A stretch of DNA of 64,000 nucleotides from NCBI GenBank assembly GCA_023853785.1, contig JAJIRX010000711.1:146786-210785 (forward strand), given 5' to 3'. Shown in pieces: positions 48,687 to 58,795 of this stretch (positions within the stretch are counted from its first letter, which is position 1; each line of letters begins with the position of its first letter). A program made the translations under genes and the position numbers. The notes below the pieces were generated by a model. The model was not told the DNA's origin and made no database searches. It worked only from the letters and a program-made list of their open reading frames with translations. Origin of the DNA: Psilocybe azurescens (taxonomy: Eukaryota > Basidiomycota > Agaricomycetes > Agaricales > Agrocybaceae).

Positions 48687-51245
48687 CTATCCCTGGCGCC
48701 ATCGCGGAGGGTTTGGTGGTTGCCGGTAAGGGTTCGTCAACGGTGGTAAATGCAACGACGAGTTGGTAGGTCCCATTCTCGCAGTGTAACCTGGATATGT
48801 ATTGACAGTGGGCGGTGGAAGAATATTGCCCGGGAAAACAGACTGATAATGACTCGGCGAAGCAGGTGTGTGGTTATTTAGCAAAGACGTGTGGGGGACT
48901 GGTGTGACGTTATTCGGAATTGAAGACCCTTGGGGAACAGGCAGGATACGTGAAGAGGGGTCAACCCTCGCTTTCTTCCACACTAGGTCGGCCGAGTCAT
49001 CCAAGTCGGACTCCGTCGCTCTACGCTTTCCCTGGGCATGGGAAACAAGGGGTATCTCATCCTCATCAGAATCGTCCAAAGTCAGGTCAATAAATTGTGT
49101 GCTTGATTGGGATTGGGATTGGGACTGTGTTTGCGCCATATGAGGCAAAGTACCATCGAAAGAGTGACCAGTAGAAGATGCATAAGATGGCGATAACTCT
49201 CGTTTCACACGGCCTTCGTCTTCATCGTCGTCCGAATCAAGCACAAATATCTCTACATCGGACGCTTTGCCTTTCCCGTTCGCTTGACCTGAGCCATTTA
49301 TATTGGATGGCGGACATGAAGGAGTATACGAGGGGTTGGTGGTTTTTGGATGGTGAAGATGACGAGCTAGTAACTCTAGGATGCGACGTCATCCACTCTA
49401 TCGATCCATACTTATTATCTGTCGTGTGCCATTGGCCATCTGCCTCAACCATGACATCCTCGACACTGTCTGGAGTTTGCCGTAGTATTTCGTCGAAATA
49501 ACTGGATATAAGGCCATGAGAATGGAAACGGGCACCGTGAAACTGAGAGACTCTCTTACCCATCCATGATTAAATCTCGATGATCTAAAGTTCTTTCACA
49601 AACAGGACATAACCATGTCGTTGTTTGTTCCATCATGGTATACCAAGATGTCGCATCGAAGCATTGTGGATGAACGCATTTAGAAGAGCGGCAGGGTGTT
49701 GCAATGCGAACAAAAGTCAGCTAATTTATAGTTTTAATAAAGAGTCATTAGAGAATTAATCGGCACTTACTGGACATTTCAGCGACATCTTCTGTGGTCC
49801 CGCTATGATATCGTCATCTTCTGACAACGCTTGAAGCACTTAAAATACCTTTAGCATGTAGAGTCAAAACAAAAGGACGAAGAAAGATTACTCTTTTCTC
49901 GGACTTCCATGGCCGATTTTAGATGTTGACCCCTTAGGTTATTGACCAAAGAATCGATAGTCGCTGCTTCAACCAGCATGATTATCATGTAATATTTCTG
50001 ACTCTAAATGGTCAACACAAGGAGTGTAAAGGAACAACGAGGCGACTAACTTTTGTTTGCACAGGCTGTTGACTGTTTACATACACCATTTCAACTCGAT
50101 TCGTGCCGGTGTTACGCGAATATTTGGTGATGTCAGGAGGGGGTGCTGTTCCAGGTTTCTTCTTCAATCCCTTCAAATTGGCCGTTATTTGGGTGCTATT
50201 TACGCGTACTTCGCAAGTAGGAGGGAATTCCATGGGACAAGGAAAGTTATTGGTCCTAAAAGACCCCATTCCAGGGAAAAATATGGATGAAGTACAGAAT
50301 AATCGAAGTTGAAATCTTGACCTGGAGATTTCATAAATGATAAATAAATGTGCGTATATAGAATTAAAAGAAAAATATTTACGTAGTCTTCATCTTGGCT
50401 GATTGATCAGTGGTGAGTGTAAATGTCAGTGACTGCGATCGACGATCCGTCGCGCTCGTGGATTCTGACGAAGCGCGATATCAACACAGGGTAAAGTTTG
50501 CACGAGGAGTGTTGCATACCTGGACATTCTATTAAAGATGATACAGCTTGGTCAATTGTGAAAAAAGGCGAGTCTTTGAAACGAATTCCTAGATCAAGAT
50601 GTAAGCTGCCATATCGAGCAGGTATGTGTGTGTGTGTGTAGATGGCACACCTGTGACTTTCGCACCGGAAGAGGAAGAAGGGAGAGGGGCAGAAATACCA
50701 GTAGGCCGTCGAGGTGGTGCATATGGGTCGTAATGGCCGATAGTACTACTTGAGCCTGGGAGGGTGGTGCTGTAGTGATTTGGCTTGGGGGATCGTAAGC
50801 AGTGTGAGGATTTGCAACAGCAGGAAGGGTCGTCGTTAGCGACGGCATTCGACTAGGCGTATAGCTGTAAAAGTAAAAGACGTAAAAGATTGATATCTCG
50901 GCAAGATTGAGCTAGCGAGAGAATGACGATTCACCTTCCATGGGTCCGCACTTGATAAATGATACTTTTTGCTCGCATCCATTTCTCCTCATAATTACTA
51001 GCTCGCCATGATTCCAACACATTGACAATCCTGTCAATTATTTCCTGTTTCTTGCCGGATTTTGCGAAATGTGTGCCGCATTCCTCGTTCATTCCGGTCA
51101 AGATCTGTTTCAACCTATCGACAGTGTTGCTCTTAATGCCATGTCGAACTACCTGATATTCCCGGTGTTAATTAGCACTTTGAGAAAAATAATATGAAAA
51201 AGAAGAAATCACATCATAATCCATCCATACATCTGTGGCAGCCAT
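48687..51245 (-). CDS. SIZ/PIAS-type SUMO E3 ligase
   Basis: N-terminal SAP-like domain: MAATDVWMDYDV, VRHGIKSNTVDRLKQILTGM and FAKSGKKQEIIDRIVNVLES. A PINIT domain follows, around CPMEFPPTCEVRVNSTQITA and NTGTNRVEMVYVNSQQPVQT. The SP-RING is seen as SLKCPLSFVRIATPCRSSKC then VHPQCFDATSWYTMMEQTTT and WLCPVCERTL, with the Cys/His ligands expected of Siz/PIAS. After a Ser-rich acidic stretch the tail holds FIDLTLDDSDEDEIPLVS, a SUMO-interacting motif (IDLT followed by acidics). The domain order equals yeast Siz1/Siz2 and animal PIAS, nuclear ligases that promote SUMO transfer from Ubc9. About nine exons. It is divergent from the NudC gene. Confidence 0.93.
49104..49127 (-). repeat. six-base coding microsatellite (Gln-Ser run)
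   Basis: Four tandem copies of a GATTGG-type unit encode a QSQSQS run just before the SUMO-interacting motif of the SIZ/PIAS gene. Confidence 0.65.
50624..50639. repeat. TG dinucleotide microsatellite
   Basis: About seven to eight TG units within the SIZ/PIAS gene, apparently in an intron next to the exon carrying PSLTTTLPAVANPHTAYDPP. Confidence 0.75.
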
Positions 51246-51492
51246 AATGTTGCTGGCTACGCAGAAAAGTGTGAGGGCAACAAGTCAGTATAGTGTGGCC
51301 AAAAAGTGAAGTCAATCGTGCAGCCAGAAGGTCCCTTGAAACCAAATAGCCACAAGCAACAAAGACGCGCTTCGCTTAGGTCAGCCAATAGGAGAGCCTC
51401 GAGGATTCCAGGACATGAGGCGCCGTAATTAGATAGCCAGAAACTTCTTTTCCTCCAAACTCTTTCATCTCTCTCTCTAAAGGGACAAAGCG

Positions 51493-52404
51493 ATGTCCAC
51501 CGACAACGAAGACTACAGTACTCTTACTCCTGAACAGCGGGAAGTTCGTGATAAAGAGGCAAGACTTCGCGAACAACAAGAACAGGCTGGTATGCAAGAG
51601 TAGCATTGCGGGCTACTTCGTCTGATCATCATCCAACGATATATCCACAGCCCTTCCTTACTCTTGGACCCAAGAACTAGGAGAAGTAGATGTGACTGTT
51701 CCTGTGCCGCAGGGCACTCGCGGCAAAGATTTAGCTATTATTATCGACAAGAAAAAGCTCAGTGTCGGCCTTAAAGGCCATGAGCCCATCATGTCAGGAG
51801 AGCTCTGCAAGGAAGTCAAAGTCGAGGACAGTACCTGGACCGTCCGTAAGTGTATTCGATTCGTAGTGATCAACCATCTAATGGTTTCTATTAGAGGATA
51901 ACAAAGCTGTCTTGATTCATTTGGAGAAAATAAATCAGCAAACCTGGTGGGAGAATGTCTTAACGCACCACCCCAAGATCGACACGAAGAAAATCGAGCC
52001 AGAAAATAGCAAGCTCGGTGATCTCGACTCCGAGACAAGGTACTTCCTCAGTTGGGTGTGTTAAATATGTGATTGCATCTAATCTATATCTCCAGAGGAA
52101 TGGTAGAGAAAATGATGGTGAGATTATCGGTCCTCTTCCGCCCGAAGGAATAATGCCTAACCTCCAAAAACCAGTTTGACAACCAGCAGAAAGTACCACA
52201 CTTCTTTAATCAATTAAAATGGCCTCTCTGACCTAAATTTCGTAGCAACTTGGACGGCCGACTTCCGACGAATTGAAGAAAATGGAGGTGAGATCCAAAA
52301 CGCATTTAGCAGACGATATAGTTTTCTTATATCTGTCCTAGGCTTTGAAGAAGTTCCAAGCTGCCCATCCAGAACTTGATTTTTCCAAGGCTAAGATCTC
52401 ATAA
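51493..52404 (+). CDS. nuclear movement protein NudC (CS domain)
   Basis: A short protein of about 185 residues: [20 protein letters not shown], the CS domain [58 protein letters not shown], then [20 protein letters not shown]. Micro-exons (GMVEKMM, FDNQQK) follow, then [20 protein letters not shown] and ending [19 protein letters not shown] and the W-WENV motif are NudC hallmarks. NudC is an Hsp90-associated co-chaperone that supports dynein/LIS1-dependent nuclear migration in hyphae. Six introns; two exons are only about 20 bases long. Confidence 0.93.
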
Positions 52405-52548
52405 ATTTTAGATGCTTAGTATGTATCAATTTATGTGCACGATATGCCGTGCATATGTCAAGAAGACGAATAATAGAATCGTCGATGATGTTTCCACACC
52501 AAGAACAGAATAAAGCAAGAGATGTAAGAGAAACACAGGGAAGGTGAT

Positions 52549-54950
52549 CTACAATCTACGCCGTTTGCCTTGCCCGGGCGGATCGATAGTTGCGCTCTTT
52601 CGCTTTACACTCTCCACTAGTTTTTGCAGGTTTTTGGTCCCTTCCACCGGTCTATCTTTCCTTTGACTTGGAAAGCTATCTTCAAGGCCGCCCCGCAGAT
52701 CTCTTTTGGCGTCGTTGACGCTCGTCAAGTAATGCGGTCATAGCTTTAGTCTTTCTTGAAACTATACGACGAGGACATGTCAACACATATATCCTAAACA
52801 TCATCGGCAAGGGAAACGTACTGAGGATTGCTAGGATCAATAGCAAACTGATGATCCTCGAAAAGAGCTTTGAATCGATCGTCCTTGACATCCACGACAA
52901 AATCTTCCTGAGCTTCATTATCATCTTCGACTTTACCTTTTCTTCCTTTTCTCCTCTTCTTCTGCTTTTCGGACTTGATGATAGACTTGAGATTGAAATG
53001 CTTGGGTTCGATATTAGGATCATCTGAGGCGACAAGTAGAGCCAATTCCTTTGCTGTAGCTTCACTCCGGGTTGCAGGAGCGGTCTCGCTCTCGATCGCC
53101 TTCCTGCTTTTCTTCGTCTTTCCATTCGACTTCACCGCCGGCTTGTCTTCGATATCTCCATCACTACCCGCCTCAAAGAACTCGTCATCCAATGCCTTCT
53201 CCTTAGTCGGCTCAACCTCCTTCACTTCGTCTTTCCTCTTCTTCCTCTTCTCCCTCATCTTCCGCTGATATTTCTCCAGCGTCGTTTCATTCTCCTCGTC
53301 CTTCTTCCCGCTTAGACCCGGGGTGAACGTGATCTCCATGTCAACATCGTCCTTAGCCCCGCCGTCATCTCCCCCATCCCTCAGGAATGGCTTCATCATT
53401 TCCTCCCAGAAGTAGGGACCTCAATTTATCCCTCGACACCTTTCTGACCTTCTTTTTCTTGACAGCCGCAGGCTCTTCACCTCTGACTCGGACGAGGTGT
53501 TGGCAATGTACGCTCTGAAATCTGACTCTTCGATTTCTTTGCGTGTGAGTGCACGTCGTGTGATCTGACTGCGTTCAGGGTCGTCTTCGTCCCATGTGAG
53601 CTTAACTTTCGAATGTCGGAGAGCCTGTTTTGTTCTGTGAGTTGGGCCACAAAATAATCAATGTAATATAAATACATACATCTGTAACGAACTCGACGGC
53701 TTTGTATGTTGAATTGACTTCGTCGGTAGCTTCGTCTCTGTATTCGCCCGTGTAAGTTTATGAGTTGCACAAAAATAGGGAGACCAATATACCGAGGCTC
53801 GTTGTCGAAGGTCATGTCGTCGGGGACAAAGCTCATGTCAAACACGTTAGCAGAACGCTCTAGTTCTGTGCCCTCCAGTTCGTTGTATATATGGGAAGCT
53901 GCGTCCACAGTGTCGCAAGTTACAACAGCATAAAAATATCTTATGGGCCAATCAGCTCGATAAGAGATTTCTAACACAACTGAAAGGACGCACCGTAGTC
54001 TTTCGAGTTGGTATTTTCGCAACGCATCTTCATCGTATTCATCTTCTCCGCCGACCTCAAACACAGTCTTTTCGTTTATATCGTCGACGTCCAGATCTTT
54101 CTTTTGAATATTTCTGGTGGTGGACCTTCCGTTTCCTCTCGTTGCATCCTCTCTTTCCCGAAATCACTGGGGTAGACACGGACACTGAGCACCTTTCCTC
54201 GGACGACATTCACCTGGCCTGCGGTATCTCCCCGTTTGTTGTTCTTTCGGTCCTTAGTTTTCTCCGGCATTGTCGCTGCAGACGCACCGCACGACGGGGG
54301 CGGTGGGGAGACAAGGGATGCACAGATCTTGTACAGGTGACTCGCCCGGACATGGTCCCAGTCCAAGTTGACTATGGCTAGTCTGCAGGACCGCGTCCCG
54401 TCCACCTGCTCTTCCTCCTCCTCCTCATCTTGGTGAGTTTTGGCATAATTTGCAGCTTGCGCTTCGAGGTCCTCAAAATGATCTTCGTCGAGATCAATGT
54501 CTGCGTCCTCGTCTGGAACTGCTATTGGGCGAGATGAGTCTCTGCCCAACGTAACGAAGCCGCCGTCTTCCTCGTCCGAATCTTTATCCTCCTCGATTTC
54601 TTCCTCGTCCGAAGACTCCAGGAGGACTTCTCCACGCGCCAAATCAGGTTTCCGCGGTGCGTCTTCCTCTTCGGCATCACCTTCCAAGCGGTAAAATCGT
54701 TTCAAGTCATCCTGATCATGGGTGTCAGAGATGGGCCGCCCGTACTTGTCGACTTTGCGACCCGCTGCGTATAACCATCAGTAAACTGTCCGGCTTTAAA
54801 GTAAAGGCGATGGTGTGACTTGCCATTCTTTTTCTTGTCCTTTTCGAAGACGCTCTTGAAGCGTTCGTCTATAACAACCTTGTTATTCTTGGTTTTGGGA
54901 CGACGAAAGCGAGGATCTGACTTAAGCCTAGCGAAGCGTGGATCCGACAT
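52549..54950 (-). CDS. ESF1: pre-rRNA-processing protein ESF1
   Basis: Starts MSDPRFARLKSDPRFRRPKT and DERFKSVFEKDKKK. The conserved segment KVDKYGRPISDTHDQDDLKR runs into FYRLEGD. A long acidic stretch is followed by SCRLAIVNLDWDHVRASHLY, VLSVRVYPSDFGKERMQREE, YAVVTCDTVDAASHIYNELE, GTELERSANVFDMSFVPDDM and KVKLTWDEDDPERSQITRRA. The C-terminal NUC153-type element reads VVDVKDDRFKALFEDHQFAI then DPSNPQ. Esf1 is a nucleolar factor for 18S rRNA maturation (small subunit processome). Frame slips occur near 54100 and 53400 and at a T run (52704-52707). All lie in well-conserved context, so sequence error is the simplest reading. The tail ends QGKRRRL. Confidence 0.92.
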
Positions 54951-55374
54951 GGTATTGGATAGGCCGGCTTGAGAAATAAGATGATGTCCAATCAGGACAG
55001 TGAACAGTTACACTTAAAGAACACCGAGTTGCCAACCAGAGACTGTAAAAATATAATGGTCACGTGTGTGCTAATATTGGAAGGTTGTCGCGGTTGGTTG
55101 CGGTGCGACCATCACTCGAAGAGAATGTTACATCAGTGTGCGGACAGCTCTCTTATATAGCTTCCTTCTCACTCTTTTTCCTTCCTTCCGTTTCCCTTCC
55201 TTTTCCTTTCCTTCCTTCCTGTAAGTTTTCCTCCGATTGTAATCTCTATCACTTATTTATCTGTCTTTTCTAGTTCTTCTTCTTCGTTCTAGCCCAGGCC
55301 GCAGGCGCGCCCTATCCGTCTTCACCACCTTGCAACTTTCACTTTCGTTTTTTTCGCCACTACACATTCTCAAC
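54951..55374 (+). promoter_or_regulatory. promoter and leader of the repeat-precursor gene, with TATA box and 5'UTR intron
   Basis: A TATATAG box lies at 55154-55160. A strongly pyrimidine-biased tract follows from about 55161 to 55220. At 55221-55273 the sequence has a GTAAGT donor, pyrimidine-rich interior and TTTTCTAG acceptor, so a 53-bp 5'UTR intron is likely. TATA, CT-rich leader and leader intron are typical of highly expressed fungal genes. The left part also serves the divergent ESF1 gene. Confidence 0.6.
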
Positions 55375-56409
55375 ATGCTTACGCGCGGAGCCCTCTTCTC
55401 TCTCTTGGTGGTTTTCCTGACTGGTCAGGTCATGGCAGTTCCCATGCCCATGCCGATGAAGGTCAGTTTTGAATCACGATAGTTTTCACATTGGCATCTG
55501 ATATCAGCCTTCGAATAGCTCTCCATGAGAGGGTAGCCCAGCGCTCCCCTGAACCATTGAAGACGATCCCAGTTTACCGCCGGGCTATTAACACGATTCC
55601 TGCCGAAGAGGCGACCAAAGCGCCCCAGGGAGTGATTCAGCCTTACAGGCGTGCTGTCAACACCATTCCCGAGGAGGAATCGACCAAAGCACCCCAAGGT
55701 GTAATTCAACCCTACAGGCGTGCTGTTAACACCATTCCTGAGGAGGAATCGACAAAAGCACCCCAAGGAGTGATCCAACCCTACAGGCGTGCTGTTAACA
55801 CCATTCCTGAGGAGGAATCGACAAAAGCACCCCAAGGTGTTATTCAACCCTACAAGCGCGCTGTCAATACCATTCCTGAGGAGGAATCGACGAAAGCACC
55901 CCAAGGTGTTATTCAACCCTACAGGCGTGCTGTCAACACCATTCCTGAGGAGGAATCGACCAAGGCTCCCCAAGGTGTTATTCAACCCTACAAGCGCGCT
56001 GTCAATACCATTCCTGAGGAGGAATCGACGAAAGCACCCCAAGGTGTTATTCAACCCTACAGGCGTGCTGTCAACACCATTCCTGAGGAGGAATCGACCA
56101 AGGCGCCACAGGGAGTTATCCAGCCATACAAGCGTGCAGTGAATACCATCCCCGAGGAGGAGTCGACGAAAGCCCCCAGGGAGTGATCCAGCCATACAAG
56201 CGTGCAGTGAACACTATTCCTGAGGAAGAGTCCGACAAAAAGCGCCCCAAGGAGTCATTCAACCTTACAAGCGTGCAGTGAACACTATTCCCGAGGAAGA
56301 ATCGACAAAAGCGCCCCAAGGAGTCATTCAACCTTACAAGCGAGCAATCAACACCATCCCCGCTGAGGAGGCAACCAAGGCACCCCAGGGTGTCATTCAG
56401 CCTTATTGA
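55375..56409 (+). CDS. secreted Kex2-type tandem-repeat peptide precursor
   Basis: Exon 1 encodes a clear signal peptide (MLTRGALFSLLVVFLTGQVM, then AVPMPMPMK). After an intron of about 65 bp (best in-frame acceptor CCATGAG near 55529) comes a short pro-segment, RVAQRSPEPLKTIPVYRR, and twelve near-identical units of 23 residues (69 bp), the first at 55584. Each unit opens AVNTIPEEEST and closes KAPQGVIQPY, followed by the dibasic pair KR or RR. The first and last units carry AINTIPAEEAT instead, and the last ends at Tyr before TGA. Kex2-like cleavage after each pair, then removal of the basic residues, would release twelve copies of a 21-residue peptide. Units nine and ten have indels (near 56173-56177 and 56231-56240) that break the frame, probably sequence errors. 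No cysteines. Function unknown; see findings. Confidence 0.85.
55584..56406 (+). repeat. twelve-copy 69-bp tandem repeat array
   Basis: Twelve in-frame units, differing mostly at silent sites and at the K/R before the last Arg. Units four to eight alternate as KR and RR types with shared silent changes, so a 138-bp two-unit block has itself been duplicated. Confidence 0.9.
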
Positions 56410-57002
56410 TTGATTCATGGTGAGCTGATTCACTGTTAGTCAATTGATGATTGCTCATTAAAACATCTATGGAACAGCCTTGGGTGGTTGGCTGGTTGCG
56501 GTTTTATGCCTCGTGTTTTGCATGTGCTTTGAGGATGTTATTTTATTAGTGTACACCAGTTGCATATTGGCGTAGACCGTCGTTCATATGATAGTTGTGG
56601 CTTTTTTTAAATACATGAATCGGATTGGTTGGAATTGGATGAGTGAATGGCAGTGCCCCGGTCATAAAGAGAGAAGTACAAGGTGAGGAGGATTGAAGAC
56701 CCGGAGATTTATGCTCCGTGAAAGTAGGCGTCGATATATAGATCCGGTGTTGACTCGGTAATTGGATCGGACCACAGCCTTTGTCGAGTAGTTTCAATTT
56801 GTGTTTGCAGTTGTGATTGATTGTGCATCCAGTTGCAGAGCCTTTGCCGCTGCGCCTACAGTTGTTTCCAGGCAACCATGTAGGTACTCCCCTATAAATT
56901 GACATCATTTTCTTTCTTTTGTTCTCTAGTGTCCCTTTCTCCTTTCTCCCTCTCTTCTCCCCTCCTCTCCTCCTCCTCTCTCTCCTCCTCCTCCTCCTCG
57001 CC
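56410..57002. promoter_or_regulatory. intergenic region with TATA box and pyrimidine tract upstream of the Pro/His-rich gene
   Basis: About 590 bp. The left part is the 3' UTR of the repeat precursor. TATAAAT lies at about 56893-56899, and an almost pure C/T tract runs from 56936 to 57001, directly before the ATG at 57003. Such tracts mark strong fungal promoters and transcription starts. Confidence 0.6.
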
Positions 57003-58299
57003 ATGACTGAGTACGACTATTCTCCAGAAGCCTACGAACGCTACCTTGCTACCCAGAATCGCATCGCCAACTGGGTCGGACAACACTGAGCAGCATAGGC
57101 CCCAATTCGAGAATGCTCTCTAGCGTATCAGCGGGTTCTTCAAGCCGTTCTGCGCCCATGCCATACGATGCTCATCGTCCATCAAAGCACTCCCCGGCTC
57201 CTCCATCTCCACCCCATCGCTCTCAGTACCAGCATCCCCGCCAGTTGTTCATTCATCCTCCATCTCCAGTCTCAGATTCCTCAGACGGTTATGGCCATGG
57301 CCCGGGCCCATGCCTTTGAGCAGCCCGCCACCGATGATGATGTACCCACCTCAGCAGCCGGCTTACCTTCCGATGGGCCAGCCTATGGTGTCGCCCCCGC
57401 CGATGATGATGCACCAGTCGTACACGACTGCGCCTCACTACAAGCCTTCCCATCATCGTCATCGGTCGCCCCACTCCCACTCGAGATCGCACTCGCAACA
57501 GACTCCAGCGTACTACAGCATGGCTTCACCTCCTGTCACCTCGGGATACCAGTACCCATACCCATCAATGACGGCAGGCGGCCACCCAGGTTATTTCATG
57601 GTGCAACCCCAGCCCCACGGGCCAAGGCCGATGCCCCTCATGGTGAGTACCTCTCCCCATAAATTTTCCCTTCTTTACTCCATGTCCACCCTTTTCAAAA
57701 AAAAACATCATTCTTACTCTCTTCTCCTTTATTTTTTTCTCCTAGTATCTCTCCTAAAACCTCCATTCTTGCTGAAACTGCCTCTTTTGTGCATCTCCGG
57801 CTCTCTTATCGGTCCACAACATTGCGTTCTTTAATCTGAACACATGTAGTCGAATCTCGCTGAGCCACCTCGCTCGGCACCGCCCAATTTGTCGTCCTTC
57901 CCTGTGCTTCCCACTCCCGCAGGGCCTCCAAACTCGGGTGGTTATTTTCAACCGCACGCCACCTTAGGTGGATCCAACTCCGCATTCGCTTTTTTGCGTC
58001 TGCACCCCATACCCCCTCCTCCACAGGGTGTGGACGCGTGTTCCTACGGTGTAGCGTCCCCATCGCATTCCGTCGTATCAGGATCTACAGACACCGTCAG
58101 CGTGACATCATCAACGCAACGGCATTACTTCCCCAGTATACCGCAGTATCAGGGAATAGACTCAGCCATGGCGTCTCCTCCATATCTGCCCGATCCATCG
58201 CGGTCCAGGGAGCCGCTTCTGGTGCCACAGAACCTTCATCGGCGGGTGTATGATATCAAGTCTGGCCATAAACATTATTTCCGACGGAGCGTCGGGTAA
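57003..58299 (+). CDS. proline/histidine/serine-rich protein of unknown function
   Basis: Starts MTEYDYSPEAYERYLATQNR then IANWVG. A low-complexity body follows: SKHSPAPPSPPHRSQYQHPR, PPPMMMYPPQQPAYLPMGQP, SHHRHRSPHSHSRSHSQQ and YQYPYPSMTAGGHPGYFMVQ. After an intron at about 57642-57849 comes SNLAEPPRSAPPNLSSFPVL and a C-terminus ending KSGHKHYFRRSVG. No domain is recognised; the ordered N-terminal 25 residues are the best search query. The frame slips near 57078-57084 and near 57306-57309, each fixed by one base, with coherent Pro-rich sequence on both sides. The strong promoter signals upstream suggest high expression. Confidence 0.6.
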
Positions 58300-58795
58300 T
58301 TAATGGCTTCAGATGTTCCCCATCGTGACTTCGACGCAAACAACCGGAACGGGGTCATGATGAAATAAAACTTCATCGAACTCTTTATCTCACTCAGGTC
58401 CCTCTCTGCACCTTGCACTAAATTTTCATCTGACTCGATTTAGAGCTTCGCTTAGAAAAAGCATGTGCCCACCGGACAATCCATTACATACAATTCATCA
58501 TACACTGCAATTTTTCTCGTTCCTCATACACATTTTATCATACATACCACATTATTGTACCATGTTGTACGATCACCATCAGTCGAGCAGGCAAAAGTAG
58601 CCTCATTTTTCTTACATTTTCATCTTGTGTGAATCAGAATTGCAGTGGTGGACTGAACTAAAGTGAGTAGAAACCATGTCCTGCGATCCTTTGAAGCGTT
58701 AGGATGAAAATGTTTAGAATATAATATATAGATACAGTCAAGTACATGTGTGTCAAGATATGCAACCTTTCTTCAACGAACAATCCTCAGTGTTC
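58300..58795. other. intergenic, convergent 3' ends
   Basis: About 500 bp of AT-rich sequence between the stops of the Pro/His-rich gene and the EED-like gene. No exon, repeat or RNA gene seen. Confidence 0.5.

Noticed and set aside
55425..56195. Long minus-strand open frame (256 codons) across the repeat array
   Set aside because: It is the antisense shadow of the twelve 69-bp units. Periodic sequence keeps any frame open, and the plus strand has signal peptide, processing sites, intron and promoter.
55375..56409. Precursor as a repetitive structural cell-wall protein
   Set aside because: Possible, but the invariable KR/RR pair at each unit border and the final unit ending without it fit proteolytic release better than a structural repeat. 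Kept only as an alternative.
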